Below are positions 8,101-17,523 of a stretch of 64,000 nt of DNA, in pieces. The number at the start of each line of letters is the position of its first letter. Position 1 is the first letter of the stretch. The position numbers and the translations under genes are program-made. Source of the stretch: Sulfuricurvum sp. PD_MW2 (lineage in GTDB: Bacteria > Campylobacterota > Campylobacteria > Campylobacterales > Sulfurimonadaceae); assembly GCF_002633015.1 (NCBI RefSeq), contig NZ_NSIU01000002.1:1-64000 (forward strand), written 5' to 3'. The notes under the pieces are model-generated. The model was not told where the DNA came from, did no database searches, and saw only the letters and a list, made by a program, of their open reading frames with translations.

Positions 8101-8511
8101 GTGCGTATAGCGATTGTAGATGATGAACAAACCATAAGAATGGTTGCACAAGTACAATTAAAATTAATAGAAGGTGCACTTCAATCCGAGGATGAAGTTA
8201 TCGTTTATTCTGATCCAGAATCATTTTTGAAAGCATTTACTGAAAATCCGAAAGATTATTTTTCAATAGCAGTTATTGACCATGATTTGGGTGAAGGTAA
8301 GTTAAGCGGATATGACTTAATCAATATCATGTTCAAAGAGAATTTTTCTGGTGTCACCGTATTATTCACATCAACGGAGTCACAACTATCGGAGGCGAAA
8401 GCCCAGCTAAACCAAGGTATTTATTTTGTTAATAAAATAAATATAGAAAATCCGAAAGTACCGTATGAAGAACTTGCGAAATTATTACAAAAAGCTCGTA
8501 ATAGAGAATGA
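8101..8511 (+). CDS. Stand-alone receiver domain protein 1
   Basis: A 136-residue single-domain response regulator of CheY type with no output domain. The acidic pair is IVDDE (D7, D8) and the phospho-acceptor is D60 in VIDHDLG. The Thr/Ser position is LFTST and the conserved Lys is in FVNKI. It starts at GTG with AGAGGA upstream. It is one of three similar 136-residue receivers in this operon (with 8536 and 12046), which share an unusual ICDh.Lg....GyDll stretch after the phosphorylation site. I infer a phosphate shuttle or sink for the neighbouring kinases. The target is unknown. Confidence 0.85.
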   Translation: MRIAIVDDEQTIRMVAQVQLKLIEGALQSEDEVIVYSDPESFLKAFTENPKDYFSIAVIDHDLGEGKLSGYDLINIMFKENFSGVTVLFTSTESQLSEAKAQLNQGIYFVNKINIENPKVPYEELAKLLQKARNRE

Positions 8512-8535
8512 AATCCATAATAAGGGAAAAATAAA

Positions 8536-8946
8536 ATGACAATAGCTTTAATCGATGATCAACAGCCAATATTAAAACTTTATTCTGCAATGCTTGTAAA
8601 AGCAGGAGCAATAAAGAGTAATGATAGTTTATACACATATAGTGATGGGACAGAATTTTTAACCGTTATACAGGAAGAACCATCAAAGTTTGATGTTGTC
8701 ATCTGTGATCAAAATCTCGGTAAAGATCAAATCGAAGGGTTGGATATCCTTCGAGGGATGATAAATGTAGGATTTCAAGGAAAAGCTATTTTATTAACCG
8801 GAGATAATTCAGATTGGATGAAAAAGCAAATGGAAGAAGTGCCAACGATTGATTATGTTTTAAAAGGGAGTAGAAGCGAAGAAAATAACCCTTATGTTGT
8901 ACTAACTAAAATATTAAATACTTATCGTAAGCAGTTTAATAACTAA
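8536..8946 (+). CDS. Stand-alone receiver domain protein 2
   Basis: A 136-residue receiver-only protein. It has the acidic pair LIDDQ (D7, D8), phospho-acceptor D58 in VVICDQNLG, LLTGD at the Thr position and the conserved Lys in YVLKGS. It follows receiver 1 after 24 bp with GGGA upstream of the ATG. It is a paralogue of the products at 8101 and 12046: same length, with matching YSDG.EFL and ICD.nLG segments. There is no DNA-binding or enzymatic output, so it must act by protein contact or as a phosphorelay intermediate. Confidence 0.84.
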   Translation: MTIALIDDQQPILKLYSAMLVKAGAIKSNDSLYTYSDGTEFLTVIQEEPSKFDVVICDQNLGKDQIEGLDILRGMINVGFQGKAILLTGDNSDWMKKQMEEVPTIDYVLKGSRSEENNPYVVLTKILNTYRKQFNN

Positions 8947-8965
8947 TCAGCCAAAGAATAAAATA

Positions 8966-11900
8966 ATGTATTACTCAAAACCAAATCTAAATTGTCTTTA
9001 TGTTGAAGATGAAGAGGATCTTTTATTTCATACTGCAGATTTAATAGGTGCAATGCTTTGTAAAGAGTGTTTGGTTTTAACTGCTAAAAATGGTCAAGAC
9101 GGACTAAACATTTATCGCCACCAGATCGAAACGATAGATTTTATTATTACCGATATTACTATGCCTATGATGAATGGGTTAGAGCTCATGCGGGAAGTGA
9201 GGAAGATTAATAAAAATATTCCCATAATCGTACTCACTGCACATGATGAAGATTCTATGCATATTGATATTCAAGCGGCTGGAGCAAATCATGTATTTTA
9301 TAAGCCGCTTACGGATATATCAGGGTTAAGGCAAGCCATTGAATCGATATACGCTGTTAAAACCGTTAAACAGCTAAAAAATCAGATGAGTGCCGAAGAG
9401 TATAGAACCATTACCGATTCGATAGCTCTTGTTTCTAAAACAGATCCTCGGGGACGCATCACTTATGTAAATGACCTATTTTGCAAGATATCAGGCTACA
9501 ACAGAGAGGAACTAATAGGCAAACCGCACAGTATTGTACGCCATGCAGATACAGCACCAGAAGTGTTTAAAGAAATGTGGAATGTCATTAACAGTGGAAA
9601 AACATGGAATGGTCGAATTCGAAACCTTACCAAAGAAGGGAAAAGTTATATTGTTGATGCTTGGATTACTCCGAAGATTGAAAACGGAAAAATTACAGAG
9701 TTTACCGGTATCCGATATGATGTCACTGAGTCGGTATTAAATAAAGAGTGGGCGGAACAGCAACAAGAACTGATGCGCTACATTCTTGATGAACAAACTA
9801 ATATTGTTGCGATCGGCACAAAAACTGAGGGGTTGGTTCATGCGAATAAAGTATTCTTTGAAACATTCCCGTTTGACACTCTTGAAGAGTATAAATCCAA
9901 ACATTCATGCATATGTGAATTATTTGATAGCTTTAGTACAAAAAATTCCCTAGAAAAAGATGAGTGGCTCGATAGTGTTTCATCTTCGTTGGGAAGCGTC
10001 AAACATACTGAGCAATTTAGAGATCGTGATGGAAAAGATCGTGTATTTGACGTAACTTCCAAATCTATTGTCATTAAAAACCATGAGTATTATATTCTCT
10101 CTTTTTCGGATATAACCGATGCGCAAGCACTCGTAGAAGCCGCTAGACATGAATCCTATGCCAAGTCTACCTTTCTTGCAAATATGAGCCATGAAATCCG
10201 AACACCTCTCAATGGGATCATAGGCTTCATTGGGATGCTCTCAGAGACACAATTGAATGAGATACAGCAGCGTTATATTAACACCATCAACAGTTCTGCA
10301 GAAAGCTTGCTGTCCATTATTAACGACATCCTTGATATCTCCAAAATTGAATCCGGTGGATTTACCATTGATCATATTGATTTTGACCCGGTTAAAGAGT
10401 TCGAGAGTGTTGTGGAACTTATGGTTTCTAAGACGCATGAAAAAAAGTTGGATTTTTGTTGTTTTATAGATCCCGCTTTTCCAAAGTCGGTTATTGGTGA
10501 TCCGTTGCGACTTAAACAGATTCTTATAAACTTAATCGGCAATGCTGTTAAATTCACGAGTGTCGGAAAAGTCGAAGTAATCACTGAGTATATCAAGAAT
10601 GATAGCGGCGTCTCAAGAATGAGAATTTCTGTAAAAGATACAGGTATCGGCATTGCCCAAGAGAAGTTGGAAAATATTTTTAATCCGTTTGAGCAAGCTG
10701 ATAACTCAATTACTAGAAAATTTGGCGGAACTGGTCTTGGACTCGCAATTTCAAGGCAATTAGTGGAAATGATGGGGGGTGAACTAAAAGTTGAAAGCTC
10801 TCGTGGAAAAGGGAGTCAATTTTATTTTGAATTACCGATTGAGGTTTGTAACCGTACACCTAAATATCTATTGAGTGCTCCTAAAAAAATAGGAATCATT
10901 ATTGTTGATATTGAAATGGCACACTGTATGGATACTCTTTATCGCTATTTGGATGCATTTGAAATCGAATACAAAGAGATTAAGATGGATGAATATGTCA
11001 CAGATTGCGATACATTGCTTGTTATCAGAAATGGACATAATGAATTTGATGGGATCGATGAGAAGTTTAGAAATATAAAAAGAGTTATTTCAATTGTTCC
11101 GGCGGGAAATGATACTTATAATTTCACTTCTCATGCAACCATCAGCGCACCGATTAGCGCGTCAAAAATCTATAGCGCAATAGTAGACGATAGAAATCAT
11201 AACATTGATGAAATACAGATTGAAAAAAAACTAAGACTACGTACCCAATACAATGCATCCGTATTGGTTGCTGAAGATAACGAAACGAATCAAGCGATAG
11301 TTAAAATTCTTTTAGAAAAAATTGGTATATCACCCGATATCGCTAATAATGGTCAAGAAGCCAAAGAGATGTATTTATCCCATGCACATACGGCCAAAAA
11401 GCCCTATGATTTAATCTTAATGGATTCAATGATGCCTATTTTAAATGGAACCGATGCAATGCTTGCGATTCGGAAAATAGAAACAGATTATGGGTATCCC
11501 CATACACCAATTGTAGTATTAACGGCAGATGTTCAAAAAGGAAGAGAAAAAGAATATTTGGATGCAGGAATGGATGGATATATTTCTAAACCAATCCGAA
11601 TGGATGATTTTTTCTTTGAGATTGATCGGCACCTCTTTAGGTGTACTAAAGATGCATCAAAAATGGAACCGAAGAATGTTATAACCGTCGATAACGCTCT
11701 TAAAGAAGAGATCAATAGTGATAAATCGATTCGTACTTGTATTGCAAATGGTGTGGCTGAAGCATTTGGGCTTGATCAAGAAACATGTTTAATGTTGGCA
11801 GATAGTTTTATGGAAACAACATTGCCAAATTTAGCGAAGTTAGAAGATGCGATTAGGCAAAAAAAATACTCGAGTATTAAATCGTTGGCCCATAGTATCA

Positions 11901-12046
11901 AGGGGGCTGCCGGCTCATTGCAAATTATAGTGATATATGAAGCAAGTAGGTTAATAGAAGAAAATGCAGGAGAGTGCATTGAGAAATTTGATTATATGAC
12001 CCATTTAAAAAAAATAAAATCATATCTAAGGATTGGAGAACACTAA
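8966..12046 (+). CDS. Hybrid histidine kinase: receiver-PAS-PAS-HisKA-HATPase-receiver-HPt
   Basis: A 1,026-residue soluble kinase with no membrane segment. Domains in order: N-terminal receiver (about 5-125, D63 in ITDITMP); PAS (about 145-255, SGYNREELIGKPHSI); a second weaker PAS-like region (about 260-390); HisKA with H409 in MSHEIRTPLNG; HATPase (about 520-640, DTGIGI, FGGTGLGL); a second receiver (about 770-890, D820 in LMDSMMP); and a C-terminal HPt (about 935-1026, H976 in LAHSIKGAAG). This is a complete His-Asp-His-Asp relay in one chain, and the HPt could pass phosphate to the small receivers on either side. The upstream gap is 19 bp with a weak ribosome site. Its stop overlaps the next start by 1 nt. 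The signal is cytoplasmic and unknown. Confidence 0.92.
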   Translation: MYYSKPNLNCLYVEDEEDLLFHTADLIGAMLCKECLVLTAKNGQDGLNIYRHQIETIDFIITDITMPMMNGLELMREVRKINKNIPIIVLTAHDEDSMHIDIQAAGANHVFYKPLTDISGLRQAIESIYAVKTVKQLKNQMSAEEYRTITDSIALVSKTDPRGRITYVNDLFCKISGYNREELIGKPHSIVRHADTAPEVFKEMWNVINSGKTWNGRIRNLTKEGKSYIVDAWITPKIENGKITEFTGIRYDVTESVLNKEWAEQQQELMRYILDEQTNIVAIGTKTEGLVHANKVFFETFPFDTLEEYKSKHSCICELFDSFSTKNSLEKDEWLDSVSSSLGSVKHTEQFRDRDGKDRVFDVTSKSIVIKNHEYYILSFSDITDAQALVEAARHESYAKSTFLANMSHEIRTPLNGIIGFIGMLSETQLNEIQQRYINTINSSAESLLSIINDILDISKIESGGFTIDHIDFDPVKEFESVVELMVSKTHEKKLDFCCFIDPAFPKSVIGDPLRLKQILINLIGNAVKFTSVGKVEVITEYIKNDSGVSRMRISVKDTGIGIAQEKLENIFNPFEQADNSITRKFGGTGLGLAISRQLVEMMGGELKVESSRGKGSQFYFELPIEVCNRTPKYLLSAPKKIGIIIVDIEMAHCMDTLYRYLDAFEIEYKEIKMDEYVTDCDTLLVIRNGHNEFDGIDEKFRNIKRVISIVPAGNDTYNFTSHATISAPISASKIYSAIVDDRNHNIDEIQIEKKLRLRTQYNASVLVAEDNETNQAIVKILLEKIGISPDIANNGQEAKEMYLSHAHTAKKPYDLILMDSMMPILNGTDAMLAIRKIETDYGYPHTPIVVLTADVQKGREKEYLDAGMDGYISKPIRMDDFFFEIDRHLFRCTKDASKMEPKNVITVDNALKEEINSDKSIRTCIANGVAEAFGLDQETCLMLADSFMETTLPNLAKLEDAIRQKKYSSIKSLAHSIKGAAGSLQIIVIYEASRLIEENAGECIEKFDYMTHLKKIKSYLRIGEH

Positions 12047-12456
12047 TGATTAAAATTGCGATTATAGATGATATTCCTACGGTAGCTACCGTTTGTGAAA
12101 AACTGCTAATACAAAAAAATGCAATCACTAATGAAGATATATTTGACAAATTTACAAATAGTCGTGCTTTTTTACAAGCGTTTCATCATTGGGGAATTAA
12201 TCATTATGATTTGGTTATTTGCGATCATCATCTTGAAGAAAATGAGGATATTAGCGGGTATGATCTTTTGATGCACATTCAAATACTTGGTTATAAAAAC
12301 TTTGCAGTGCTTTATTCTGCTGATAACGAAGCTTTAAATGATATTAGTCTTATTGTGGATAAACATAAAATCGATCTGCTTTCAAAAGACCAGCCTGGAA
12401 ATACAGAATCGATAGACCATATTACAGATATTATTCGAGAAATTAAAGGGTTTTAA
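12046..12456 (+). CDS. Stand-alone receiver domain protein 3
   Basis: A 136-residue receiver-only protein and the third paralogue in this operon. It has acidic pair IIDDI (D8, D9), phospho-acceptor D60 in VICDHHLEE, YSAD at the Thr/Ser position and Lys in LLSKDQ. Its ATG overlaps the stop of the hybrid kinase (TAATG), so translation is probably coupled. The Ser in place of Thr and the loss of Gly after the phosphorylation site make it the most divergent of the three. Confidence 0.83.
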   Translation: MIKIAIIDDIPTVATVCEKLLIQKNAITNEDIFDKFTNSRAFLQAFHHWGINHYDLVICDHHLEENEDISGYDLLMHIQILGYKNFAVLYSADNEALNDISLIVDKHKIDLLSKDQPGNTESIDHITDIIREIKGF

Positions 12457-12458
12457 AT

Positions 12459-13811
12459 TTGAACAATTCAATTCAAAAACAATCAAATCAAATCGCTCAG
12501 TTGCAGCAAAGTTTAGAACAATTGAATACGGGACTTTTTGATGCCACAGCTCATAGTGCCATTATATTAACCAATCAAGCTGGTGAGTTAACGCAGTCTA
12601 ATAAATATTTTCAGCAGCTTTTCCAAAATATGCAAATTAATACACTAAAAGACTTGCCAATCAAAAATACCTATGGAGCATGTGAACAAGAAAGTTGTTT
12701 GAGTTTCTTGACACAAAAAGAAGAGCAAATTCTCCCGAAAGTAGAAATGTTGATTAACGAGAAGCTTTTCTACTTTACCATTGTTTCAACTGCTATTCAT
12801 AATGGTGAAATAGAGAATGATCGCATAGATAGAAAATACATCATTTCTTTAACCGATATCACCAATGTGGTTGAACTGCATAAAAATGAGATGAGTATTT
12901 CCAAAGAGCTTGCATACAAGCAAGGTATTTTTGATGTGACAAGCGAGTATATTCACAACATTGGAAACACGATTACAGGAACTCAGCATCTCGTGAACCG
13001 TATCATTAAAAACCTTGAGCCAATGCAGGGCTTTATAAAATATTTTAACCTCACAAAAGATCAGGTAAAAAATATCAATGCGTACATCAAAGAAGAAAGC
13101 TCGGAAGATTACGCCAAAGATGCCAAGCGCATTGAGATGAGTTTGAATATTATTGAATCTTCATTAACGGATACTATCAAAAACGTGCTTGAAACCGATA
13201 TGACAGCTTTACAGAAGGGAATAAACAACATTGCATCCACCATTGCGTTTCAACAAGAGCTTTATAAAAACAATAAGGTAAATATGGACGAAGAGGTGGA
13301 TATCATCGCACTTACAAAAGAGGTGAAAAGTGTTATCGAATCGCAATTAATCCGCAATGATATCAACGTGGAGATTAGAACCGAAGAGGGGTGCACATTT
13401 AAGATCAATCGGGTTCACCTTTACAATGGAATTTTAAATCTTATTAAAAACTCAGTCCATGCGTTAAATTCTGCCTCTGAAAACAATATGATCGAGAATA
13501 AACAGATTGTAATCACTATCCGAAATGAGAAAAAAGAGGATGGCTTTTTTGAATTTGACATGATGACGAGTGATCAAATGATCACCTCAAACAATGTTAT
13601 TATCGAGATTGAAGACAATGGGATTGGAATCGATTCTACCGTGATAGAAAATCTTTTCGTTCAAGGTTACACAACCAAAAAAGACGGGCACGGACTAGGG
13701 CTTCATTCTTTTGCCAACTTTCTTCGAGGAAGTGGACATTTTATACAATGTGTCTCGGATGGCATTGGCAAAGGTGCCAAATTCTCAATACATTTAGTCT
13801 CGCAGGAATAG
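12459..13811 (+). CDS. Soluble histidine kinase with an HNIGN-type H-box
   Basis: A 450-residue cytoplasmic kinase. An N-terminal coiled coil (about 1-25) is followed by a PAS-like sensor (about 25-150), a dimerisation helix with H166 in YIHNIGNTI, a long helical region, and an HATPase domain (about 290-450). The HATPase N-box is LNLIKNSVHALN, and G-boxes are DNGIGID and GHGLGLHS. The HNIGN box differs from the common HE.R.PL form and places this in a less usual HisKA group. It starts at TTG, 2 bp after the previous stop, so translational coupling is likely. It has no receiver of its own and probably phosphorylates one of the operon's small receivers. Confidence 0.85.
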   Translation: MNNSIQKQSNQIAQLQQSLEQLNTGLFDATAHSAIILTNQAGELTQSNKYFQQLFQNMQINTLKDLPIKNTYGACEQESCLSFLTQKEEQILPKVEMLINEKLFYFTIVSTAIHNGEIENDRIDRKYIISLTDITNVVELHKNEMSISKELAYKQGIFDVTSEYIHNIGNTITGTQHLVNRIIKNLEPMQGFIKYFNLTKDQVKNINAYIKEESSEDYAKDAKRIEMSLNIIESSLTDTIKNVLETDMTALQKGINNIASTIAFQQELYKNNKVNMDEEVDIIALTKEVKSVIESQLIRNDINVEIRTEEGCTFKINRVHLYNGILNLIKNSVHALNSASENNMIENKQIVITIRNEKKEDGFFEFDMMTSDQMITSNNVIIEIEDNGIGIDSTVIENLFVQGYTTKKDGHGLGLHSFANFLRGSGHFIQCVSDGIGKGAKFSIHLVSQE

Positions 13812-13815
13812 GATT

Positions 13816-15063
13816 ATGTTTAATATCTTATGTATTGATGATGATCAAAACATTCTTAATGCCTATAACTCAATTCTTGGACCTGTTGAGAAAAGTGAAT
13901 TTGATGATGCATTAAGCGAACTGGATAGGTTGTTTCGTGATAACGCCGAAGATAAGCCGGTGGAAATCAAAGAAGATATTTTCACTGTCCATATGGCCAA
14001 TAGCGGTTTAAGCGGGATTGAGAAATTCAAAGAACTGCTATCTAGCAATCAAAGCGTATCTGTCTGTATTATTGATATGCGGATGCCGAATGGTATTGAT
14101 GGATTGGAAACAGCCATTCGTATCAAAAAGATTGATCCAGATGTAAATATTATTATCTCTACCGCGTATTCCGATAAAACAATCAAGGAGATATCCGATC
14201 GTTTAGAAGACAAAATATATTATGTACGCAAACCGTTTCATAGTGATGAAATTTATCAATTAGTGTACTCATTGTCATTGTCATATAAATCTACCAAGGC
14301 ATACAAAGATCTAAATGCTCACTTGGAAGAGCGAATAACCACGGAAGTGGAAGCTGGCAGACAAAAAGATGCGATGATGTTTCATCAAGCTAAAATGGCT
14401 GCGTATGGAGAGATGATAGGCAATATTGCTCACCAATGGAGACAGCCACTTAGCGTCCTTTCTGTAATCCTAAACAAAATAAATTTGCAGGCTGAAGATG
14501 GAATAGATAAAGATGTATTCAGTGAGAATATGTCGCAAGCATTTAATACAATAAGATATATGACACAAACCATAAATGATTTTCGAGAGCTAGTTGAGCC
14601 TAGCAAAGAGAAAATTTTGTATGATGCAAAAGATGCTATCTTAAAGACTGTACGATTAGTTGAGAAGAACTTTCTGGTATCAAGAGTTGCAATAGAATGT
14701 CAACTTGAAAATATTAATCTGCATGGATATCCGGATGATTTAAAACAAGTACTTTTGGTACTTCTACATAATGCAAAAGACGCTATCAACTCTAATGAAA
14801 TAATTGAGAATGGATTAATAAAAATTTCACTCAAAAAAATTGATAATCAAGTAGTTATTGAAGTAAGCGATAATGGTGGCGGAATAAATCCAGATTTAAT
14901 AGAGCGGATTTTTGAGCCATATTTTACAACAAAGCATAAGAGTCAAGGAAGTGGACTTGGACTATATATGGCAAGTCGTATTGTTACTGAAAGACTTTCA
15001 GGAATATTGATGTGTTGTAATATCGATAACGGAGTCTCTTTTTGCCTCAAAATAGATGTATAA
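13816..15063 (+). CDS. Receiver-histidine kinase hybrid (cytoplasmic)
   Basis: A 415-residue protein. An N-terminal receiver (1-155) has the acidic cluster CIDDD, phospho-acceptor D87 in IIDMRMP and conserved Lys in VRKPF. It carries an extra segment of about 30 residues between helix 1 and strand 2. A coiled linker (about 160-185) follows, then HisKA with H206 in IAHQWRQPL, an H-box form frequent in Campylobacterota, and HATPase (about 300-415, LHNAKDAI, DNGGGI, GSGLGLYM). It starts 4 bp after the previous stop with AGGAATAGGA upstream. Its end overlaps the recombinase remnant by 8 bp. The N-terminal receiver suggests kinase activity set by phosphorylation from an upstream kinase. Confidence 0.9.
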   Translation: MFNILCIDDDQNILNAYNSILGPVEKSEFDDALSELDRLFRDNAEDKPVEIKEDIFTVHMANSGLSGIEKFKELLSSNQSVSVCIIDMRMPNGIDGLETAIRIKKIDPDVNIIISTAYSDKTIKEISDRLEDKIYYVRKPFHSDEIYQLVYSLSLSYKSTKAYKDLNAHLEERITTEVEAGRQKDAMMFHQAKMAAYGEMIGNIAHQWRQPLSVLSVILNKINLQAEDGIDKDVFSENMSQAFNTIRYMTQTINDFRELVEPSKEKILYDAKDAILKTVRLVEKNFLVSRVAIECQLENINLHGYPDDLKQVLLVLLHNAKDAINSNEIIENGLIKISLKKIDNQVVIEVSDNGGGINPDLIERIFEPYFTTKHKSQGSGLGLYMASRIVTERLSGILMCCNIDNGVSFCLKIDV

Positions 15064-15379
15064 ATATGATCAGCTGTTTAATCAGGGGTTAACAAGAGAC
15101 GATTGGAAAAATAGAGTTTGTAATCATACCCTTCGGCATACATTTGCAAGCCACTTAGCGATCAATCAAATACCGCTATATGAGATTAAGAAGCTAATGA
15201 ACCATCGGGATATTAATATGACGCTGAGATATGCGAAGCTTGCCGAAGCCAATAAGGTTTTGGCGGTGGTAAATCTTCATGGAAGTCTGAATGAGACTAT
15301 TGTGATGATCATCAGCATATACAGTACTTTAGGCATGTTTCCTCCTATATTCTATTTCTCACAATATGTAAAGAGCTAA
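15056..15379 (+). pseudogene. Tyrosine recombinase remnant, right copy (C-terminal part only)
   Basis: The frame encodes a normal C-terminal half of a phage-type integrase catalytic domain: HTLRHTFASH (box II Arg and His), then MNHRDINMTLRYAKL with the second His and the catalytic Tyr, then AEANKV. The N-terminal arm- and core-binding domains and the box I arginine are missing. The last 30 or so residues look like read-through into non-coding DNA. It has no credible start or ribosome site and overlaps the end of the kinase gene. It matches the fragment at 5191-5300. I read it as a recombinase scar marking the right edge of the signalling island. Confidence 0.85.
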
Positions 15380-15503
15380 AAAAATCCACACGTTTATGAG
15401 AAATAAACTTTTTCTCTAAAACCTCACCTCCGATACCTCACTATTCTCGGCAGCGTATAGGCAGTCATCTGCCACGATTCTCTCATAAAAACAACTATTC
15501 CGC

Positions 15504-15509
15504 TATAAT
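15504..15509 (+). promoter_or_regulatory. -10 box of uvrB
   Basis: TATAAT in the context CGCTATAATTCC lies 28 bp before the TTG start of uvrB. No good -35 is seen, as is usual for housekeeping promoters in this phylum. Confidence 0.55.
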
Positions 15510-15536
15510 TCCAAATCTTTCTCATAGGGTCATAAT

Positions 15537-17510
15537 TTGCCGATTTTTAAAGTCCATACCCCCTATCAGCCAGCGGGGGATCAACCCGTCGCTATCGATA
15601 CCCTCTCCTCCGCCATCAAACGCGGTGAACGCTATGTTGCATTAGAAGGGGTGACGGGTTCAGGTAAAACCATGACGATGGCGCGTGTGATCGAGCAGGT
15701 ACAGCTCCCGACCATCATCATGACCCACAACAAAACTCTCGCCGCACAGCTCTATAGCGAGTTCAAAAGCTTCTTCCCCGAAAACCATGTCGAGTATTTT
15801 ATTTCCTACTACGACTACTACCAGCCTGAAGCCTACATCCCGCGCCAAGATCTCTTTATCGAAAAAGACAGCTCCATCAACGATGAACTGGAGCGTCTTC
15901 GCCTCTCAGCTACCGCCAATCTTCTAAGCTATGATGACGTTATCGTCGTCGCCTCCGTCTCCGCCAACTACGGACTCGGAGATCCGGAAGAGTATGAAAA
16001 AATGGTACAGGTCTTTGCCCTCGGCGATGAAATGAACCAAAAAAGACTTCTCCTACGCCTAGTAGAGATGGGTTATGCGAGGAATGATGGCTATTTTGAT
16101 GGAGGGCACTTTCGGGTAAACGGCGAAGTCGTCGATATCTTCCCTCCCTATTGGCAAGATCAGGCACTGCGAATCGAGTTTTTTGGCGATGAGATCGAAC
16201 GAATCACGATTTTTGAACCCCTCAACAACTCCGTTTTGGAAAATATTGAGATTTTTACCCTCTATGCCACAAGCCAATTTGCCGTAGGGCAAGAGAAACT
16301 TTCCCGTGCCATCAAACGGATCGAAGACGAGCTGGGAGAACGGCTAGCCGAACTCGACAAGCAAGGAAAGATTGTCGAAGCACAACGCCTCAAACAACGC
16401 TGTGAATTTGATCTGGAGATGCTCCAAGCGACGGGAATGTGTAAGGGGATCGAAAACTATTCGCGCCATCTCACCGATAAAAAACCGGGAGAAGCCCCGT
16501 ATACCCTGCTCGATTATTTTGCCCTTCATCACGATAAATATCTCATCATCGTTGATGAAAGCCACGTGAGTCTTCCGCAGTTTCGCGGAATGTTCGCTGG
16601 AGATCGGAGCCGCAAAGAGGTACTCGTCGAATACGGTTTCCGTCTGCCGAGTGCGCTCGATAACCGTCCCCTTATGATCAATGAGTTTATTGAAAAAGCG
16701 CCTCACTATATGTTCGTCTCCGCTACCCCAGCCGCGCAAGAGTTGGATCTCTCCACGACATTGGCACATCAAATCATCCGACCGACGGGGCTACTCGATC
16801 CGATCATTACGATCAAGCCGATTGCCAATCAGGTCGAAGATCTCCACGATGAGATCAAAAAAACGGTAGCCCTCAGCGATCGGGTTTTGGTCACCGTCCT
16901 CACGAAAAAAATGGCCGAAGCCCTCACCAAATATCTCGCCGATTTGGGCGTCAAAGTGCAATACATGCACTCCGAAATCGATGCGATCGAGCGCAACCAG
17001 ATCATTCGCTCTCTGCGCGTCGGAGATTTCGATGTGTTGATCGGGATCAACCTCTTGCGGGAGGGATTAGACTTACCGGAAGTGAGCCTTGTGGCCATCC
17101 TCGATGCCGATAAAGAGGGGTTCTTACGCTCCGAAACCTCATTGATCCAAACCATCGGACGTGCCGCCCGTAATGAACACGGACGTGTTCTCCTCTACGC
17201 CGATAAGATCACGGGTTCGATGGAGCGAGCAATCAAAACGACGACTGAACGGCGTGCTGCCCAAGATGCTTTCAACCAAGCGCACGGCATCACTCCGACA
17301 ACGACAAAACGCTCTTTGGATGAAAATCTCAAACTCGAAGACCCCTCCGAACTCTACAACCGCTCCAAAAAAGCCAAAACTTTGCCGGCAGCAGAGAGGA
17401 AAAAACTGATCGAAGAGCTGAATATGAAAATGAGAGAAGCGGCCAAAAAACTCGAATTTGAAGAAGCGGCACGGCTGCGCGACGAAATTGCAAAAATACG
17501 GAAACTCTAA
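15537..17510 (+). CDS. uvrB: UvrB, excinuclease ABC subunit B
   Basis: A 657-residue DNA-repair helicase-like subunit that verifies damage with UvrA and recruits UvrC. Visible features are the family opening [13 protein letters not shown], Walker A GVTGSGKT (about 39-46), the beta-hairpin region [12 protein letters not shown], the DEAD-like box VDESHVS, helicase motif V/VI ([19 protein letters not shown]) and a C-terminal UVR domain ([13 protein letters not shown]). Full family length. It starts at TTG (15537) with AGGG upstream; no ATG fits. Base composition changes sharply here from the AT-rich island to about half G+C. Confidence 0.98.
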   Translation: MPIFKVHTPYQPAGDQPVAIDTLSSAIKRGERYVALEGVTGSGKTMTMARVIEQVQLPTIIMTHNKTLAAQLYSEFKSFFPENHVEYFISYYDYYQPEAYIPRQDLFIEKDSSINDELERLRLSATANLLSYDDVIVVASVSANYGLGDPEEYEKMVQVFALGDEMNQKRLLLRLVEMGYARNDGYFDGGHFRVNGEVVDIFPPYWQDQALRIEFFGDEIERITIFEPLNNSVLENIEIFTLYATSQFAVGQEKLSRAIKRIEDELGERLAELDKQGKIVEAQRLKQRCEFDLEMLQATGMCKGIENYSRHLTDKKPGEAPYTLLDYFALHHDKYLIIVDESHVSLPQFRGMFAGDRSRKEVLVEYGFRLPSALDNRPLMINEFIEKAPHYMFVSATPAAQELDLSTTLAHQIIRPTGLLDPIITIKPIANQVEDLHDEIKKTVALSDRVLVTVLTKKMAEALTKYLADLGVKVQYMHSEIDAIERNQIIRSLRVGDFDVLIGINLLREGLDLPEVSLVAILDADKEGFLRSETSLIQTIGRAARNEHGRVLLYADKITGSMERAIKTTTERRAAQDAFNQAHGITPTTTKRSLDENLKLEDPSELYNRSKKAKTLPAAERKKLIEELNMKMREAAKKLEFEEAARLRDEIAKIRKL

Positions 17511-17523
17511 AAGGATTTGTTAC

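Noticed and set aside
12459-12461. Alternative ATG start for the HNIGN kinase
   Set aside because: No ATG lies near the N-terminus; the TTG 2 bp after the previous stop fits translational coupling and keeps the coiled coil and sensor region.
5191-15379. Recombinase fragments as an active integrase with att sites
   Set aside because: Both lack the N-terminal domains and box I arginine and the left one is frameshifted. The flanking repeat is coding remnant rather than a defined tRNA-end attachment site.
17458-17523. Extended N-terminus of the DedA-like protein
   Set aside because: The extra 22 codons are inside uvrB, are highly basic and lack a ribosome site; AAGGA precedes the ATG at 17524.
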